DNA from: Scilla litardierei
Taxonomy: Eukaryota; Streptophyta; Magnoliopsida; Asparagales; Asparagaceae
Direction: 5' to 3'
Assembly: GCA_030789695.1 (NCBI GenBank)
Contig: CM061139.1
Location: 105,002,837 to 105,066,836, forward strand
DNA length: 64,000 nucleotides
In this document: positions 36,241 to 46,685 of the stretch, piece after piece
How the letters are laid out: every line of letters starts with the position of its first letter
Position numbering within the stretch: the stretch's first letter is position 1
Notes under the pieces: generated by a model
What the model saw: the letters and a program-made list of their open reading frames with translations, nothing else
What the model was told of the DNA's origin: nothing
The model's database searches: none
Position numbers and translations under genes: made by a program

Positions 36241-37458
36241 GCTCCTAGATTCTCCCTTCTATGTAGATGACACGTACCTGAAATAATAGGGAGTAATGTC
36301 AGGCGAGGAGAACTAATGTGCGTAAATCGACCGAGCGAGAGTCTAGCTCGATTGAGGCTTATGGAGTATGTGGGGCGTTTGGGAAAGGCGCGGGGGGGAG
36401 GAAGCTTGAGGAGGAAGAGAGAGGGATGGGTATTTGAGTGGAAGAGAGGGAGGGGAAAAGGTTAAACGGGAGGAGGCAGGCGGCGGCTGTGGGCGACTCG
36501 TAAGGAGGAGGCGGCGGCTAGGGAGATGATTAGGGTAAGGTCGCTTAGGGCAAGGGTTATACGATGGGTTAAGGTAAGTAAATAGCTCGAAACCGACTTA
36601 AAACGAGACCCGCAACCAACCACTGCTGACTCGGTCCGAGCAATCAGATTGCTCGGTCGAGCTGGTTATTCATATAAATCAAAAAATAATTCAAATGCTC
36701 CCTTCGTCCAGCTCGGCCGAGCAGACGGTTACTCAGTTGAGTAGGTGACCGCTCGGACCGAGCTGATTCTGCTCGGGCCGTGTAGACAGAATGACATTTT
36801 CGAGCTCTTTTCTTGTGCTTGCGCTACTCGACCGAGCAGATCATTGCTCGGTCGAGCGGGTGACCGCTCGGACCGTGCAAAGACCGCTCGGGCCGTGTAG
36901 ACAGATTGACGTTTCTTCTTTGTTTTGTCGACCCTGCGCTGTTCGACCGAGCAGGTGGCTGCTCGGTTCAGTCGGTATCTGCTCGGACCGAGATGAATCT
37001 GCTCAGGCCGTGCAGGCAGAGCAATGTTTTGTGCTTCTTTCTCGTACCTGCGTTGCTCGACCGAGCAGAGTGGCTGCTCGATCGAGCAACCTGTATCCCC
37101 TTTTTGCTCTTCTCCTTTGGTCTTGTCTTCAAATCTGCTGCTCTCCTCCAGCTTTCTTCCATTCAAAATGTCGATTTGCATGCCCCTTCATGTTCAACCT
37201 GTAGAAAGGAAGAACCAATTAAATTTTTATGATTTTGTGTTTTTAAGAGAAATAAATATCATTTTTATTTGATTTTCTTAAATAGATAAAGTAAAAATAA
37301 GAAATTGAAAAAGAAAATCCAAGATCTAAGAGATTGGGTTGCCTCCCAATAAGCGCTCGTTTTAATTCATGAGCTCGACTCCCTTTGTTTCATCAATAGT
37401 TGTTTGGTGCCCATGAGATCCGCGCATCGTTCTTGCCAATGATACCGTGCGGCGGTAT
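36241..37458 (-). other. Element J region between protease and accessory ORF, with box array
   Basis: No coding domain. In the minus sense it runs from the protease stop through an array of CTCGGTCGAG-type boxes to a C-rich leader with repeated GCCGCCGCC (about 36480-36530) and a TATTTCAGGTACGTG junction near 36280. Reverse transcriptase and integrase should lie here but are missing. Confidence 0.5.
36630..37095 (-). repeat. Internal J array: CTCGGTCGAG boxes in a 115-bp tandem repeat
   Basis: Box pairs follow the same grammar as in the J LTRs. In addition a longer unit starting GCTCGGGCCGTG/GCTCAGGCCGTG begins at 36771, 36886 and 37001, giving an exact 115-bp period over three copies. Confidence 0.8.
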
Positions 37459-38529
37459 CTAGCATTCTTTCAATCCAGGCTTTTCATTTGCGTAACTGAT
37501 GGCCTCCGGTTCTTCGTGATGCAGAGAATGATCCAAGAGCTCCTCATCCAACACACGGATATAGGAAGCGACCACTTTGTAGTAAATTGGGTCACCGTCG
37601 TCGTCGACACTTGTTCTTGTCGGGTCCTTCATGACCCCCTCAAAAGTAAAATCTCCTACAATCTCATCTTCTAGGAGCTCCAAATAGCTAGCTCCTTCTT
37701 CATGAGCATGCTCTCTCATAGGCTTCTGCAGCCTGAATTCATCTTCAATGTTGCCCATGTTCAACAAGAGAGTTCCTTCACGGACATCAATCAAGATGCC
37801 AGCCATCGCCATGAAGGGACGTCCAAGTATAAGCTGGGAGCTCCCTCCCTCAGGCATATTCATAATGACGAAATAAACTGGAACACATAACACGTGAGGT
37901 ATCTGCCGAATTATGTCCCTGGCCATGCCCACCGGATATGTAATCGAATGATCCGCTAGCTGAATGGGCATGTTCGTCGGCTCCAATTCGCTTTCGGTAT
38001 GCAGTCTTTCAAATATGGATAGCGACATCAAGGTGATACTCGCTCCCAGGTCAATTAGTGCACGGCTGATGAGCATGCCTCCTATCGAGCATGGAACAGT
38101 GAAGCTTCCAGGATCCGGTAGCTTCCGCAGGAGATGATTATTTATAATGGAGGTAGAGTCCTCCATGAGCTTTATCTCTTCATGCTTCCTCTTCCCCGTG
38201 ATCAGGTCCTTTAAAAATTTGGCATAAATGGGAATCTCCGTGATGGCATCCATGAATGGGATATTGAGCTGGATGCCCTTCAGAAGCTCCGTGAATTTGG
38301 AGTATTTCTTCTCCATTTTGGCCAAAGCCAACCCCTGTGGATATGGCGGTGGAGGTCGGCTTTCTTTGTTCCTTGCGACATCGTTAGCAGACGGCGTCGC
38401 CATGGATGTGGTGGAGGGTAAATCTTCCTTCTCCTCATTCTTTGTAGGCTCTTCTGCAGCCTCTTCTTTATCACTGCTAATAACGACCTCTTCAGTTATG
38501 ACTTTCTCCTTGTTCATAACCGGAATCAT
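37459..38529 (-). pseudogene. Element J protease region (Athila/Tat gag-pro)
   Basis: An open frame of 356 codons contains RPPPPYPQGLALAKMEKKYSKF, LLKGIQLNIPFMDAI, IPIYAKFLKDLITGKRK and the aspartic-protease block RALIDLGASITLMSLSIF, then GRPFMAMAGILIDVREGTL. This order is the hallmark of Athila/Tat gag-pro. The active-site Asp is present (DLGAS). The enzyme would cut the element polyprotein. An internal N-terminal start is unlikely; the frame probably continued from gag, with a stop near 38545. The following polymerase is missing. Confidence is high for family and low for function. Confidence 0.85.
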
Positions 38530-38553
38530 AACGGGGTCAGTTGCCCATCCTCC

Positions 38554-40005
38554 TCATGTGGTAACAGAGACCACAACGTTGGCTTGAGCCCTTGGATTTG
38601 GCTCTGGTTGCGAAGGCAACCTCCCTTGGTTCTTCAGCAGCTGGGACATCTGTCCCCTTAGTTCATCGAGCGAAGTATTAATATTCTTGAACTGAGCGGA
38701 GGTGTCCTGGTTGAACCCAACCTGACCACTCATAAATGTTTCCAATGTGGCCTCCAGATTGGATCAAGGTGGAGATGGTGCATAGCCCTGCTGGGGTGGG
38801 CGATTGAACTGGTAGCCTGGTGGTCGATATGGCCCGGCTGGCCTAACCCCACTCTGCTGCTGATTCTGTGGATGCCCTTGTTATTGCTGAGGTGGGGTGG
38901 CGGTCTCTGAAATTGTGGAGGTTGCCCCCCTCCACTTGGGTTTCCGTAAGAAAACACCGGATGCTTTCTAGCAGCCGGGTGTTGCCATTGGTTACGTCCC
39001 TCTCCTTGGACATATTGCACGGACTCCGATGATTCAGCACCATTATAATGCACCTCATTGGGAACATAATTATGCTCCCTATATTCATCTAAAGGATGGT
39101 AAGCAGGGGTGCCGGTGGTCATTGGGATGGAATCCAAACATTTTTCAATTCTGGCCACCTGTTTGCACAAGGTCTCGATGTGAGAATCAAGTTGGCTGGC
39201 AGCTTTGACCTCGGGGGTCCTGGTCATAATGGTTTGTTCTTCGGTCCACTGCTGATTATTTGCCACCATATGCTCAAGCAGGTCTATGGCTTCTTCAGGA
39301 GATTTATCCAGCGATGCACATTGAGCGGTAGCATCAATTATCATTTTGGTGCTGGACTGCAGCCTATTATAGAAACTCTGAACCAAGTCCCAGAGCTGGA
39401 TCCCGTGATGAGGGCATTGATGTTGGAGGTCCTTGAATCTCTCCCAGGTCTCGTAAAGATATTCTTGTTGGAGTTGCTTGAAATTTGAGATAGCCCCCGG
39501 ATCCGCACCGTCTTGGAGGGTGGATAGAACTTGTCCACAAAAGCGAGCGCCAACTTCTCCCATGTGGTAAAATGGTTGGGTGGATGGGCCCGTAGCCAGT
39601 ACGATGCTTTATCCCTCAAGGTGAATGGGAAAAGATGTAGCTTGATGGCGTCATCACTCACATCTTTCGCCTTGAAAGTGTCACACTTTGCCAGGAAAGT
39701 GTCGATGTGGTGATTGGGGTTCTCGTGAGGATGACCATGAAGGGATCCTGCTGCATTAAATTTATAAGCCACGTCTTCAGCTCGATGCTAGCTGTCGCCA
39801 GTTGCGGTCTCAGGATAGAAGAATTATTTCCAAAGGTGTGATTTATGTGGTCCCTGATGGACCCGGTGCGAGGAGGGGCAGCAATATTGTTTGCCATCTG
39901 GCCAGAGGGAGATTGATTTATACTTGAGGCCCTCAGAGCCTTTGTCGTTTTCTCGATCTCGGGGTCGAATAATAACTCTTGACTAAATGCCCCAAAGCGA
40001 GTGTT
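38554..40005 (-). pseudogene. Element J gag (Athila/Tat type), frameshifted
   Basis: Three minus-strand frames follow each other: MNTRFGAFSQELLFD (from 40005), MAYKFNAAGSLHGHPHENPN (39772) with IKLHLFPFTLRDKASYWL, then FKQLQQEYLYETWERFKDL and FYNRLQSSTKMIIDA (39563-38730), and a short tail to 38554. These are the capsid blocks of Athila gag, including PFTLRDKA and SPEEAIDLLEHM. Frameshifts occur near 39770 and 39480, and a stop or shift near 38740. Gag would form the particle and carry RNA. It lies just after the primer site, as expected. Confidence 0.88.
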
Positions 40006-40147
40006 CATGCACCAAAACAACTCAGAAAAATACTGTCAGTAGCATGGTAATAATTAAAAGAATAAAAAGGGTGGAAAGATGAGAAATGATAAGAGTTGCT
40101 AGCAAACTCTTCAAAATAAAAATAAACTGAGATACACTATTGCCGTC

Positions 40148-40168
40148 TCCGGCAACGGTGCCAAAAAC
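40148..40168 (-). promoter_or_regulatory. Element J primer-binding site
   Basis: The minus strand reads TTTTTGGCACCGTTGCCGG beside the LTR. Athila/Tat elements use this site. One base differs from the commoner GGCGCC form seen in K. Confidence 0.85.
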
Positions 40169-40169
40169 T

Positions 40170-41882
40170 TGACGCACCCGGAACCTACACTTAGATTCCA
40201 CCTAGCGGTGTCACGGTCGCTAGGCGTAGTATGGCCCCTAGGTGTCAATCCCGGGCTTTATCCGTAAGCAGACAGTGTTAAATTATAGTATAAAAGATGT
40301 CGGATCCCATAGGGACGGTGACAGTGTATTTGGGGTCTCAGCTTATTTTTATTTCTCGGAGTGAGATAGCTGTCAGGTTGAAAGGATTGGTTGTGGTATT
40401 GTTGTTGATTCAATAATAAAAGGAACTAGGGTATTAGGGATCACCGCTAAGACCGTCGAGGATCGATGTTGGAATAGGATCCTTACGTTGCATAAGGATT
40501 AGGTGATTAATCTCTCAATTCGTACCACTCTCGTGGGTTAGAATTTCGAGGTATTTCGGTGGCTCTCGTTGGCGCAATGGCGGTAGCCGTCAACGTAGCG
40601 ATATAGTTCGTCGGTGAATCCCCTCAAGGCACGAGCCGGGCATGGTCACGAGCTTTGATTGGATCCACCGATTTCCCTATTCGAATCCCAAGGTTACCCA
40701 TTAAGCTCATCAATTCCACAGACCGTGGGCATGATCTCAGTGCGGGTTATCCTAAGGATCCGATAGGATCGACCGAAATACTCCCCTGCATTCCTATTCC
40801 AACCTAAAGATCCAGATCTATAGCTTCTCCCTAAAGTCTTTGGGATAACTCATCAACCTTAGAAGAGACTACTCACACATGGCGATATTGACAAATAAAA
40901 ATGCGGTTTTTATCAAGGAGAGCATTATGGCAAATCAATCGAATAAGAAAACAAATAACTTACACAACGAAGGCAGTGAAGAACAGTCGTAAATAATAAT
41001 CCAAAAAAGCCCAAGATTCCAGAACGCACGAATAGTATATCTCCAAGAAATAATTCAATAATCTCCAAAAACTAGGTTTAGTCTAACAAAACTATTTCTA
41101 ATCTCCTCTGCTCTCAAAACGTAATCCAAAATTACAAAATGAACGAACTCCCTCAAACGCGCAACCCAGATCCACTCTTCACTCCCAAGCGTGCATCAGA
41201 CAGCCGCGAGGAATTTCCTAAAATAGCCTTCAGTGTCGTCGACCAAGTCAGTGACTCGGTCGAGCAGGAGCTTGCTCAGTCATCCGATCGGTCGAGCATC
41301 TGTCTTGCTCGGTCGAGCACGTCAGTAAGTCGGTCTTCTCCAAAAATGTTGCTCTGTATGCTCGGCCCGAGTCAGCTCTGATCGGTCGAGCAGCCAACTG
41401 ACTCGGTGGCTATGAGGTCTGCTCGGCTCGAGCAGGAGGCTGATTGAACTTCGAGAATGAGAGCTGATCGACCGAGCACCTTAAGTGCTCGGTCCGAGCG
41501 GCATGCATATCTGCTCCCCTTCTTCGTCTAGCATCTGCTCGATCGAGCAGCTGCTCTGCTCGGTCAAGTCATCTGGGAAAATATTGGCTGAAGCTCCTGA
41601 TAACTTCTCCTCTCTTCTTGCACTCTCCTCCACTCCTCCCATGGCTCCCAAAACTCGGCGAACTCCAGTAGGGCTTCGCCAACGGGCTCACTGGTATGTC
41701 AGATGTGTCCATATCCAAAATGGGTCCTGAGCTCCAAAATCTCTAAAAATTCATAAAACACTACGAAACTCAAATATAACGTTAGAATTGCAATATCGTA
41801 GGAAAATACGGGATTTGGGTCAAAAATGGCATGAAATGCAATGACATGATGCTATGAAAAGATGTAAAATATGGACACATCA
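40170..41882 (-). repeat. Element J 5' LTR
   Basis: It begins TGACGCACCCGG and ends GGACACATCA on plus. It matches 24269-25980. An inverted-box array lies at about 41240-41575. Confidence 0.92.
41240..41575 (-). repeat. Array of CTCGGTCGAG/CTCGACCGAG boxes in J 5' LTR
   Basis: It corresponds to 25330-25675, with scattered single-base changes in the boxes. Confidence 0.85.
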
Positions 41883-42382
41883 CTTACCGAGGGAGCTAGA
41901 CGTGTAGACAATGTCGGTGAACCTCACAAACATCGCTGAAATGGATTCTGATGGAAGCATGCAGAATCTCTCGTACTCTGTGCTCAGCAGGGCAAGTCTA
42001 GATTCCTTCACTTGTGACGTTCCCTCCTGCGTCACCTCCAGCGTATGCCATATTTCCTGTGTAGTTAAACAATGTGAGATACGATTAAACTCTGATTTAT
42101 CAAGGGAGTATATAAGCGCATTCATAGCTTTGACATTTAAAGAATAAAGCTTTTTATTGGAGGCATCCCATTTATCTTTAGGCTTAACCATTATGGTGTC
42201 TTCAATTTTAATAGTGGGTGGATTATAACCATTTTCAACAATATCCCACAAATCATAATCTACAAACACTAGATAGATTTTCATCTTAGCCTTCCAATAT
42301 GCAAAATCAACTCCATTAAATTTAGGGGGTGGGCTATGGATTGAACTTTAGCAAAAGCAGAATCAAATATATTCATGGCCAT
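41883..42382 (-). pseudogene. Element B gag N-terminal part
   Basis: From a start at 42382 (MAMNIFDSAFAKV), after a one-base frame change, the frame reads PPPKFNGVDFAYWKAKMKIY, LWDIVENGYNPP and EIWHTLEVTQEGTSQVKES, and ends at the J LTR. The YWK, WDIVENG and EIWHTLE blocks are those of copia gag (UBN2/DUF4219 type). Everything after about residue 165 is missing. A shorter copy lies at 24074-24268. Confidence 0.85.
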
Positions 42383-42411
42383 CTAAAAATCTAGACTAGA
42401 TCCTCTAAACT

Positions 42412-42424
42412 GGTTCTGATACCA
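42412..42424 (-). promoter_or_regulatory. Element B primer-binding site
   Basis: The minus strand reads TGGTATCAGAACC, matching the 3' end of plant initiator methionine tRNA except for one or two bases. It lies 2 bp from the LTR. Confidence 0.9.
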
Positions 42425-42426
42425 CT

Positions 42427-44077
42427 TGTTGGATCTAGATCGTAGCCTAGAGGGTTGTGAATAGGCTAATAAAAATATTCGTGCAACCCACAAACAATCA
42501 AATGAAGTTATAAGCACATGCAGAGTAAATAATGAGCAAACATAGATGCACAGCAGATTTACCCTGGTTCAGTCGTTCCAACGACTTACGTCCAGCCCCC
42601 AAAGCAAATACTAGTATTAATAATTTAACGGGTACAACCATAAGCTAGAGCATGACTAGAGCACCTCTCTACGTCTCTACACTCGCCAGGCTCTTAGTAC
42701 CCCACAATACACTTGTTCAACAAGATAATCCTAGTAAAAGCTTTCTATTGGCTAATCCTAACTAACCAAGTCCCTCTTGTCTAGACCAACTATACAAGAC
42801 CCTAAAATGTCACAATGGTAAAGCTTTCCCTACAAAGATCTATACAACTACACAAAATAATAGTAAAGAGTTTAGATAATCTCAGTTTGTGTAGTGACAA
42901 TCGTCTCTATCAATCTGCTCAGGTCAGATCGCATCTGAGAGGATGTCGTTACCAATGCCACGTCCTTGCCTTTGGAAGTTGCGGCCTAAGTGACTTTTGC
43001 TCCTCCTTGAAACTTGTGGCCCTTATGTGCTTTCATCCTTGTGTTACGCAATATATGGTGAATCTCCGCCTTTGTGTTGCGCAATATGTGAAATACTCTC
43101 TAATGAAACTTGCAGCCAAGGCTATAGATGGAGAGATAGGTTGCGGCATTGATGTGTGCTTGGGCTATGAAGTTGCACAAGGAAATGTGGAGGGTCTCTT
43201 GGATATGTAGCTTGCAGCCAAGGGCTTGGAGGAGTTGTGACTTACGCAAGGTGTATGCTATGTGATCTTGGAGCTTTGGCAATGGAGATGAGATGTTGTG
43301 CAAGGGTATTAATGCTATGGCAAGTATATTTCGGCCATGGAGAAGTTTGCAAAGGAGATAAGAGCTTTAACTTTGGAGATGACTTGATCCAATGGAGGAA
43401 GAGGCTTTTTAATCAATGTTGCGCAATGGGTACTCCTCCTTGCAAAGTTACGGCCACCTCTCTCTCCCTTTGATGTTGGTCGAATTCTCCTTGGTATATT
43501 TTGTTGCCCTCTCTCTCAAAATCTCTCTCATGGAATATGTGTTTTTATAGGAGATGATGGGATATGATAGAATCAATTCAAATGCCATATTTGATGGAGA
43601 TTGGAAGGAATCCTAATTTGATTAGGATTTGAATAAATCTCTTAGAATATGGAGTTTGAATATGAATGGCTATGAGATTCAATTTGTGTAGCTATAGGAT
43701 TTGAATTAGATCTCATTTAATCACCTTTGATTTGCATGAGATTCTCCATATCTCTCCATCTTTGACCAAGTCTCTAATTTGCATGACATTAGGATTTGAA
43801 TATTGCACCAATTGATTTGAATCAATTCAAATGTGGATTTGAATTGATTTGCTACTTATCATCTCATCTTTGACTTAGTCCAATTGTTGTAGCCATATTC
43901 TCCATCTTTGACTTAGTCCACTTGTAGTGTGTATAGAAATTCCTCCATCACTTTTGGCTAGTCTCTCTTTGAGTATTCACGAGAGTGCCATTCGTGAAAA
44001 CACTTAGCACACAAATTAAATATTTCACATACATTTGTTATCATCAAACACGAAGTCATCGATCGTTGTATCCAACA
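42427..44077 (-). repeat. Element B 5' LTR
   Basis: It runs TGTTGGATCTAG to TATCCAACA and matches 11608-13240. TTGCGCAA-type boxes are at about 43000-43450. Confidence 0.92.
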
Positions 44078-44082
44078 GTATC
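44078..44082. repeat. Right target-site duplication of element B (GTATC)
   Basis: It matches 11603-11607. Confidence 0.9.
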
Positions 44083-44177
44083 ATCATACAGATCTTCCAG
44101 TTGGCATAGTTTGTGTCGTCGAAGAGAGGTGGTCGAAGAGTGTTAATTCCTTCATTGTGGAAAGAAGTCGATGCCAT
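44083..44177 (-). pseudogene. Element A gag N terminus, separated by element B
   Basis: From 44177 the frame reads MASTSFHNEGINTLRPPLFD and continues to the YWK-like block (ANWKICMM). It stops at the B insertion and resumes in frame at 11607. Start choice: first ATG after the primer site, 12 bp away. Confidence 0.88.
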
Positions 44178-44188
44178 CGCTTAACCTT

Positions 44189-44200
44189 GCTCTGATACCA
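44189..44200 (-). promoter_or_regulatory. Element A primer-binding site
   Basis: The minus strand reads TGGTATCAGAGC, a perfect plant initiator methionine tRNA complement, 2 bp from the LTR. Confidence 0.95.
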
Positions 44201-44202
44201 AG

Positions 44203-44785
44203 TGTTGAATCCCGTGGATGGCAAACAACACTAGAATGGGGGTTGAATAGTGTTGTAAGAATAAAAAATTTTCGTCAACGATATTACAAGACTAACTTTC
44301 CTTCCAATGTTTCCTAAGGAACCAAGTAGAGTTATCTACGCGTGGTTCTTAATCAACACGATTATCTCCAAATAAGAGAAGACATAAAGATCAAAAGAAT
44401 AATGATAATAGAAGAGAACTCACATCAGAATAAAAATACAAACTTTGCAATAACAATTTTATTAACAAAGGATTACAAATGACATACACATAAATAATGA
44501 ACAAGTTAGTATACAATAAATAACATGAGACAATCACAGAAAATCACACAGAGAGACACGAGATTTATCCTGGTTCCCCACAACATGGGTACATCTAGTC
44601 CCCGACCGTCACAGATCGATATTTAACTATGAGTTTGGTTGAAATTCTTCTTCTCGAAGTATGCTTTGAGCTTCAATTAGCTTATTTTCACAACCTACAC
44701 ATCTTAAATAATATGATTAGTACATTCAAAACATTGGTGTGATCATCATCAAAACCACTTTGGGGTGGGACTAGATTTCCCAACA
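44203..44785 (-). repeat. Element A 5' LTR with ~1.1-kb internal deletion
   Basis: It runs TGTTGAATCCC to CCCAACA. Compared with the 3' LTR it lacks the part equivalent to about 266-1370; the junction is at about 44628/44629. The missing part contains the box pairs and the TATA-like box. Confidence 0.9.
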
Positions 44786-44885
44786 CTTTACTCTAGTAGA
44801 AGCAATATCATGAGTAAGCAAATTAACTCTAGCATCAAGATCATTGCAATCATTCAATTTAGTAAGAGAAATAAAATGCTCATTC
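44786..44885 (-). pseudogene. Scrap of an older copia gag linker
   Basis: The minus strand reads EHFISLTKLNDCNDLDARVN and onward, a coiled-coil segment found between gag zinc knuckle and protease in Sirevirus-like elements. It is squeezed between A and C and is the oldest layer visible here. Confidence 0.6.
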
Positions 44886-46643
44886 TGTTGGATACAACGT
44901 GTAGTTGGATAACGATCGATGACTTCGTGTTTGATGATAACAAACGTGTGTGAACGATTTGATGTGTGTGCTAAGTATTTTTCAGGAGTGGCACTCTCGT
45001 AAATACTCAAAGGAAGACTAAGTCAAAGTGAAGGAGAATTTACCATTCATTAGCAAAGTGGACTAGTCAATGATGGAGATAATGGCTACACATATTGGAC
45101 TGAGTCAAAGATGGGGAGATAAGGAGGGAATCAATTCAAATCCATATTTGAATTGATCCAAATCAATTGGTGCATGAATCAAATCCTTCCTACACACATG
45201 AAGACTTGGTCAAAGATGTAGAGATATGGAGAATCTCATGCAAATCAATTGCGATTAAATGAGATCAAATTCTAATCCTAAAGCCATACAAATTCAAACT
45301 TCATATCCAATGTGGCTAGAAGAGATCTTCCATAGTGATTCATTCAAATCCTATTCAATCTAGAATTCCATCCAATCTTCTTCAATTATGGGATTCTATT
45401 TGATTCTAATTGATCACATCCTCTCCTATATAAACCCATATTCAAAGGAGAGAAAAGAGAGAGGGCAACCAAGAAGAAATTTTGGCCATCGTCTCCACAA
45501 AGCTCCCTCCTTCCGCAACATCCCTAGCTTCTCAATCTCTTCATTGCGCAAGATAACTCCAAGCTCCATTGCCAAAATATACCAAGGGGTTTCTCATCTT
45601 CTCTTGCAAGCTATAGCAAGCCAAGAAACATATCCTTCTTCTCACAAAGCCAAAGCTTCATTGCCCAAAACTCCATGGCCGCAACAACCTAGTCCCAATC
45701 ATCTTCAAGGCCATAATGTATACAAGGTTTCATCATCACACATTGCGTAACTTGCATCCAAGCTTCATGCTCATCCTCCTCAAGGCCGCAACAAAGCAAG
45801 GGGAGTCGTCTTTAACATTGTGCAATCTACAAGCAAAGTTCCCACAAGCAAAGCCTTGCAAGCAAGCATCATTATGCAATCTTCATAGTTCAAGGATCTC
45901 CCCTTCATAGCAGAAAGCAAGGGACTCAACACCATCCCCTTCATCAAGGCCACAACATCATTGGATGTTCACCATCAAGGCTGCAACATCTCTTTGGGGA
46001 TTTACCGTCAAACAGCTCTCCATCCATCCCTATATTGTGCAACATCACTAAAGGATTCTTCATACATTGTGCAACAAGGGGAGTCACCAAGACTGCAAGT
46101 TTCATCCAAGGAGGGACGTGACATTGGGGACTACATCCTGTCAGTCTTGATCTGACCTGAGCTGATTGATAAGGAGGACTACGCCTACATAAACTGAGCT
46201 TTCCTAAACTCTTATTTACTTATATATGTGTATTGGTGTATAGATCTCTGTAGGGGAAACTTTACCATACTTGTGTGTTTTGGGATCTTGTCTAGTTGGG
46301 GCTAGACAAGAGGGACTTGACTAGTTGGGACCAGTCAATAGAAAGCTTATACTAGAATTAGTTTTGTTTAACACTGTGGGAGTGGGATACGGAGAGCCTG
46401 GTAATCGTAGAGGAGGTGCTCTAGGTTTTTATGATTGTACCTATAACATTATTAATCTAGTATCTGCTTTGGGAGCTGGACGTAGGTCGTGGGGACGAAC
46501 GAACCAGGGTAAATCTGTTGTGCACTCTGTGATGGCTTATTATTACTCTGCATCTGCTTATAACTGCCTGTGATTGCTCGTGTGTTTGCAAGAATTTTTA
46601 TTAGCCTATTTCCCCCCCTCTAGGGTTAGATCCAGATCTAAGA
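44886..46643 (+). repeat. Element C 5' LTR
   Basis: It begins TGTTGGATACAAC and shares ordered blocks with the reversed B LTR (CGATCGATGACTTCGTG, the TATA-like box, TTGCGCAA-type boxes). The exact right end is uncertain because the usual CCAACA has decayed. Confidence 0.8.
45426..45438 (+). promoter_or_regulatory. TATA-like box of element C LTR
   Basis: It reads CCTATATAAACCC, the counterpart of 12716-12728 in B. Confidence 0.6.
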
Positions 46644-46645
46644 AG

Positions 46646-46657
46646 TGGTAACAGAGC
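46646..46657 (+). promoter_or_regulatory. Element C primer-binding site (decayed)
   Basis: It reads TGGTAACAGAGC, one change from the methionine-tRNA form. Confidence 0.75.
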
Positions 46658-46685
46658 AGGTTAGAGGATCTTTGCTAGAATAACC

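Larger units (their letters stand above)
24269..41882 (-). mobile_element. Element J: Athila/Tat-like Ty3-gypsy gag-protease element with nested K
   Basis: LTRs lie at 24269-25980 (3') and 40170-41882 (5'). The primer site TTTTTGGCACCGTTGCC is at 40148-40168 on minus, and the 3' polypurine region is GTAAGCTTGAGGGATTT at 25981-25998. Gag and protease are recognisable; reverse transcriptase, RNase H and integrase are absent. Between protease and the 3' LTR are an inverted-box array and a short accessory-ORF remnant. K is inserted at 26837-34830. The flanks do not share a target duplication and match different places in B gag. Confidence 0.88.
11608..44077 (-). mobile_element. Element B: Ty1-copia (Sirevirus-like) element with nested G and J
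   Basis: LTRs lie at 11608-13240 (3') and 42427-44077 (5'), in minus orientation. They are flanked by matching GTATC copies inside the gag of A. The primer site (42412-42424) and polypurine tract (13241-13256) lie on the correct sides. The internal region keeps only gag fragments and a 3' non-coding region; pol is gone. The ~32-kb span results from later insertion of G (14615-24073) and J (24269-41882). C at 44886 is a plus-strand member of the same broad family. Confidence 0.9.
1..44785 (-). mobile_element. Element A: nested Ty1-copia (Sirevirus-like) retrotransposon
   Basis: A is read on the minus strand. The 3' LTR is at 1-1529 (its first ~164 bp lie outside the window) and the 5' LTR at 44203-44785. 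The internal region is split by a LINE (about 1861-7925) and by element B (11608-44077). Gag, a methionine-tRNA-type primer site, a polypurine tract and an accessory ORF near the 3' end are present. Protease, integrase and reverse transcriptase are absent, so this copy cannot move on its own. The frame of gag continues across the B insertion with one copy of the target duplication, which proves that the two parts belong together. The Sirevirus assignment rests on gag type, several polypurine-like tracts and the accessory ORF position. Confidence 0.85.

Noticed and set aside
45388..46155. Ser/Pro-rich ORFs in the C LTR
   Set aside because: LTR sequence, open by chance; frames do not match those in B LTRs.
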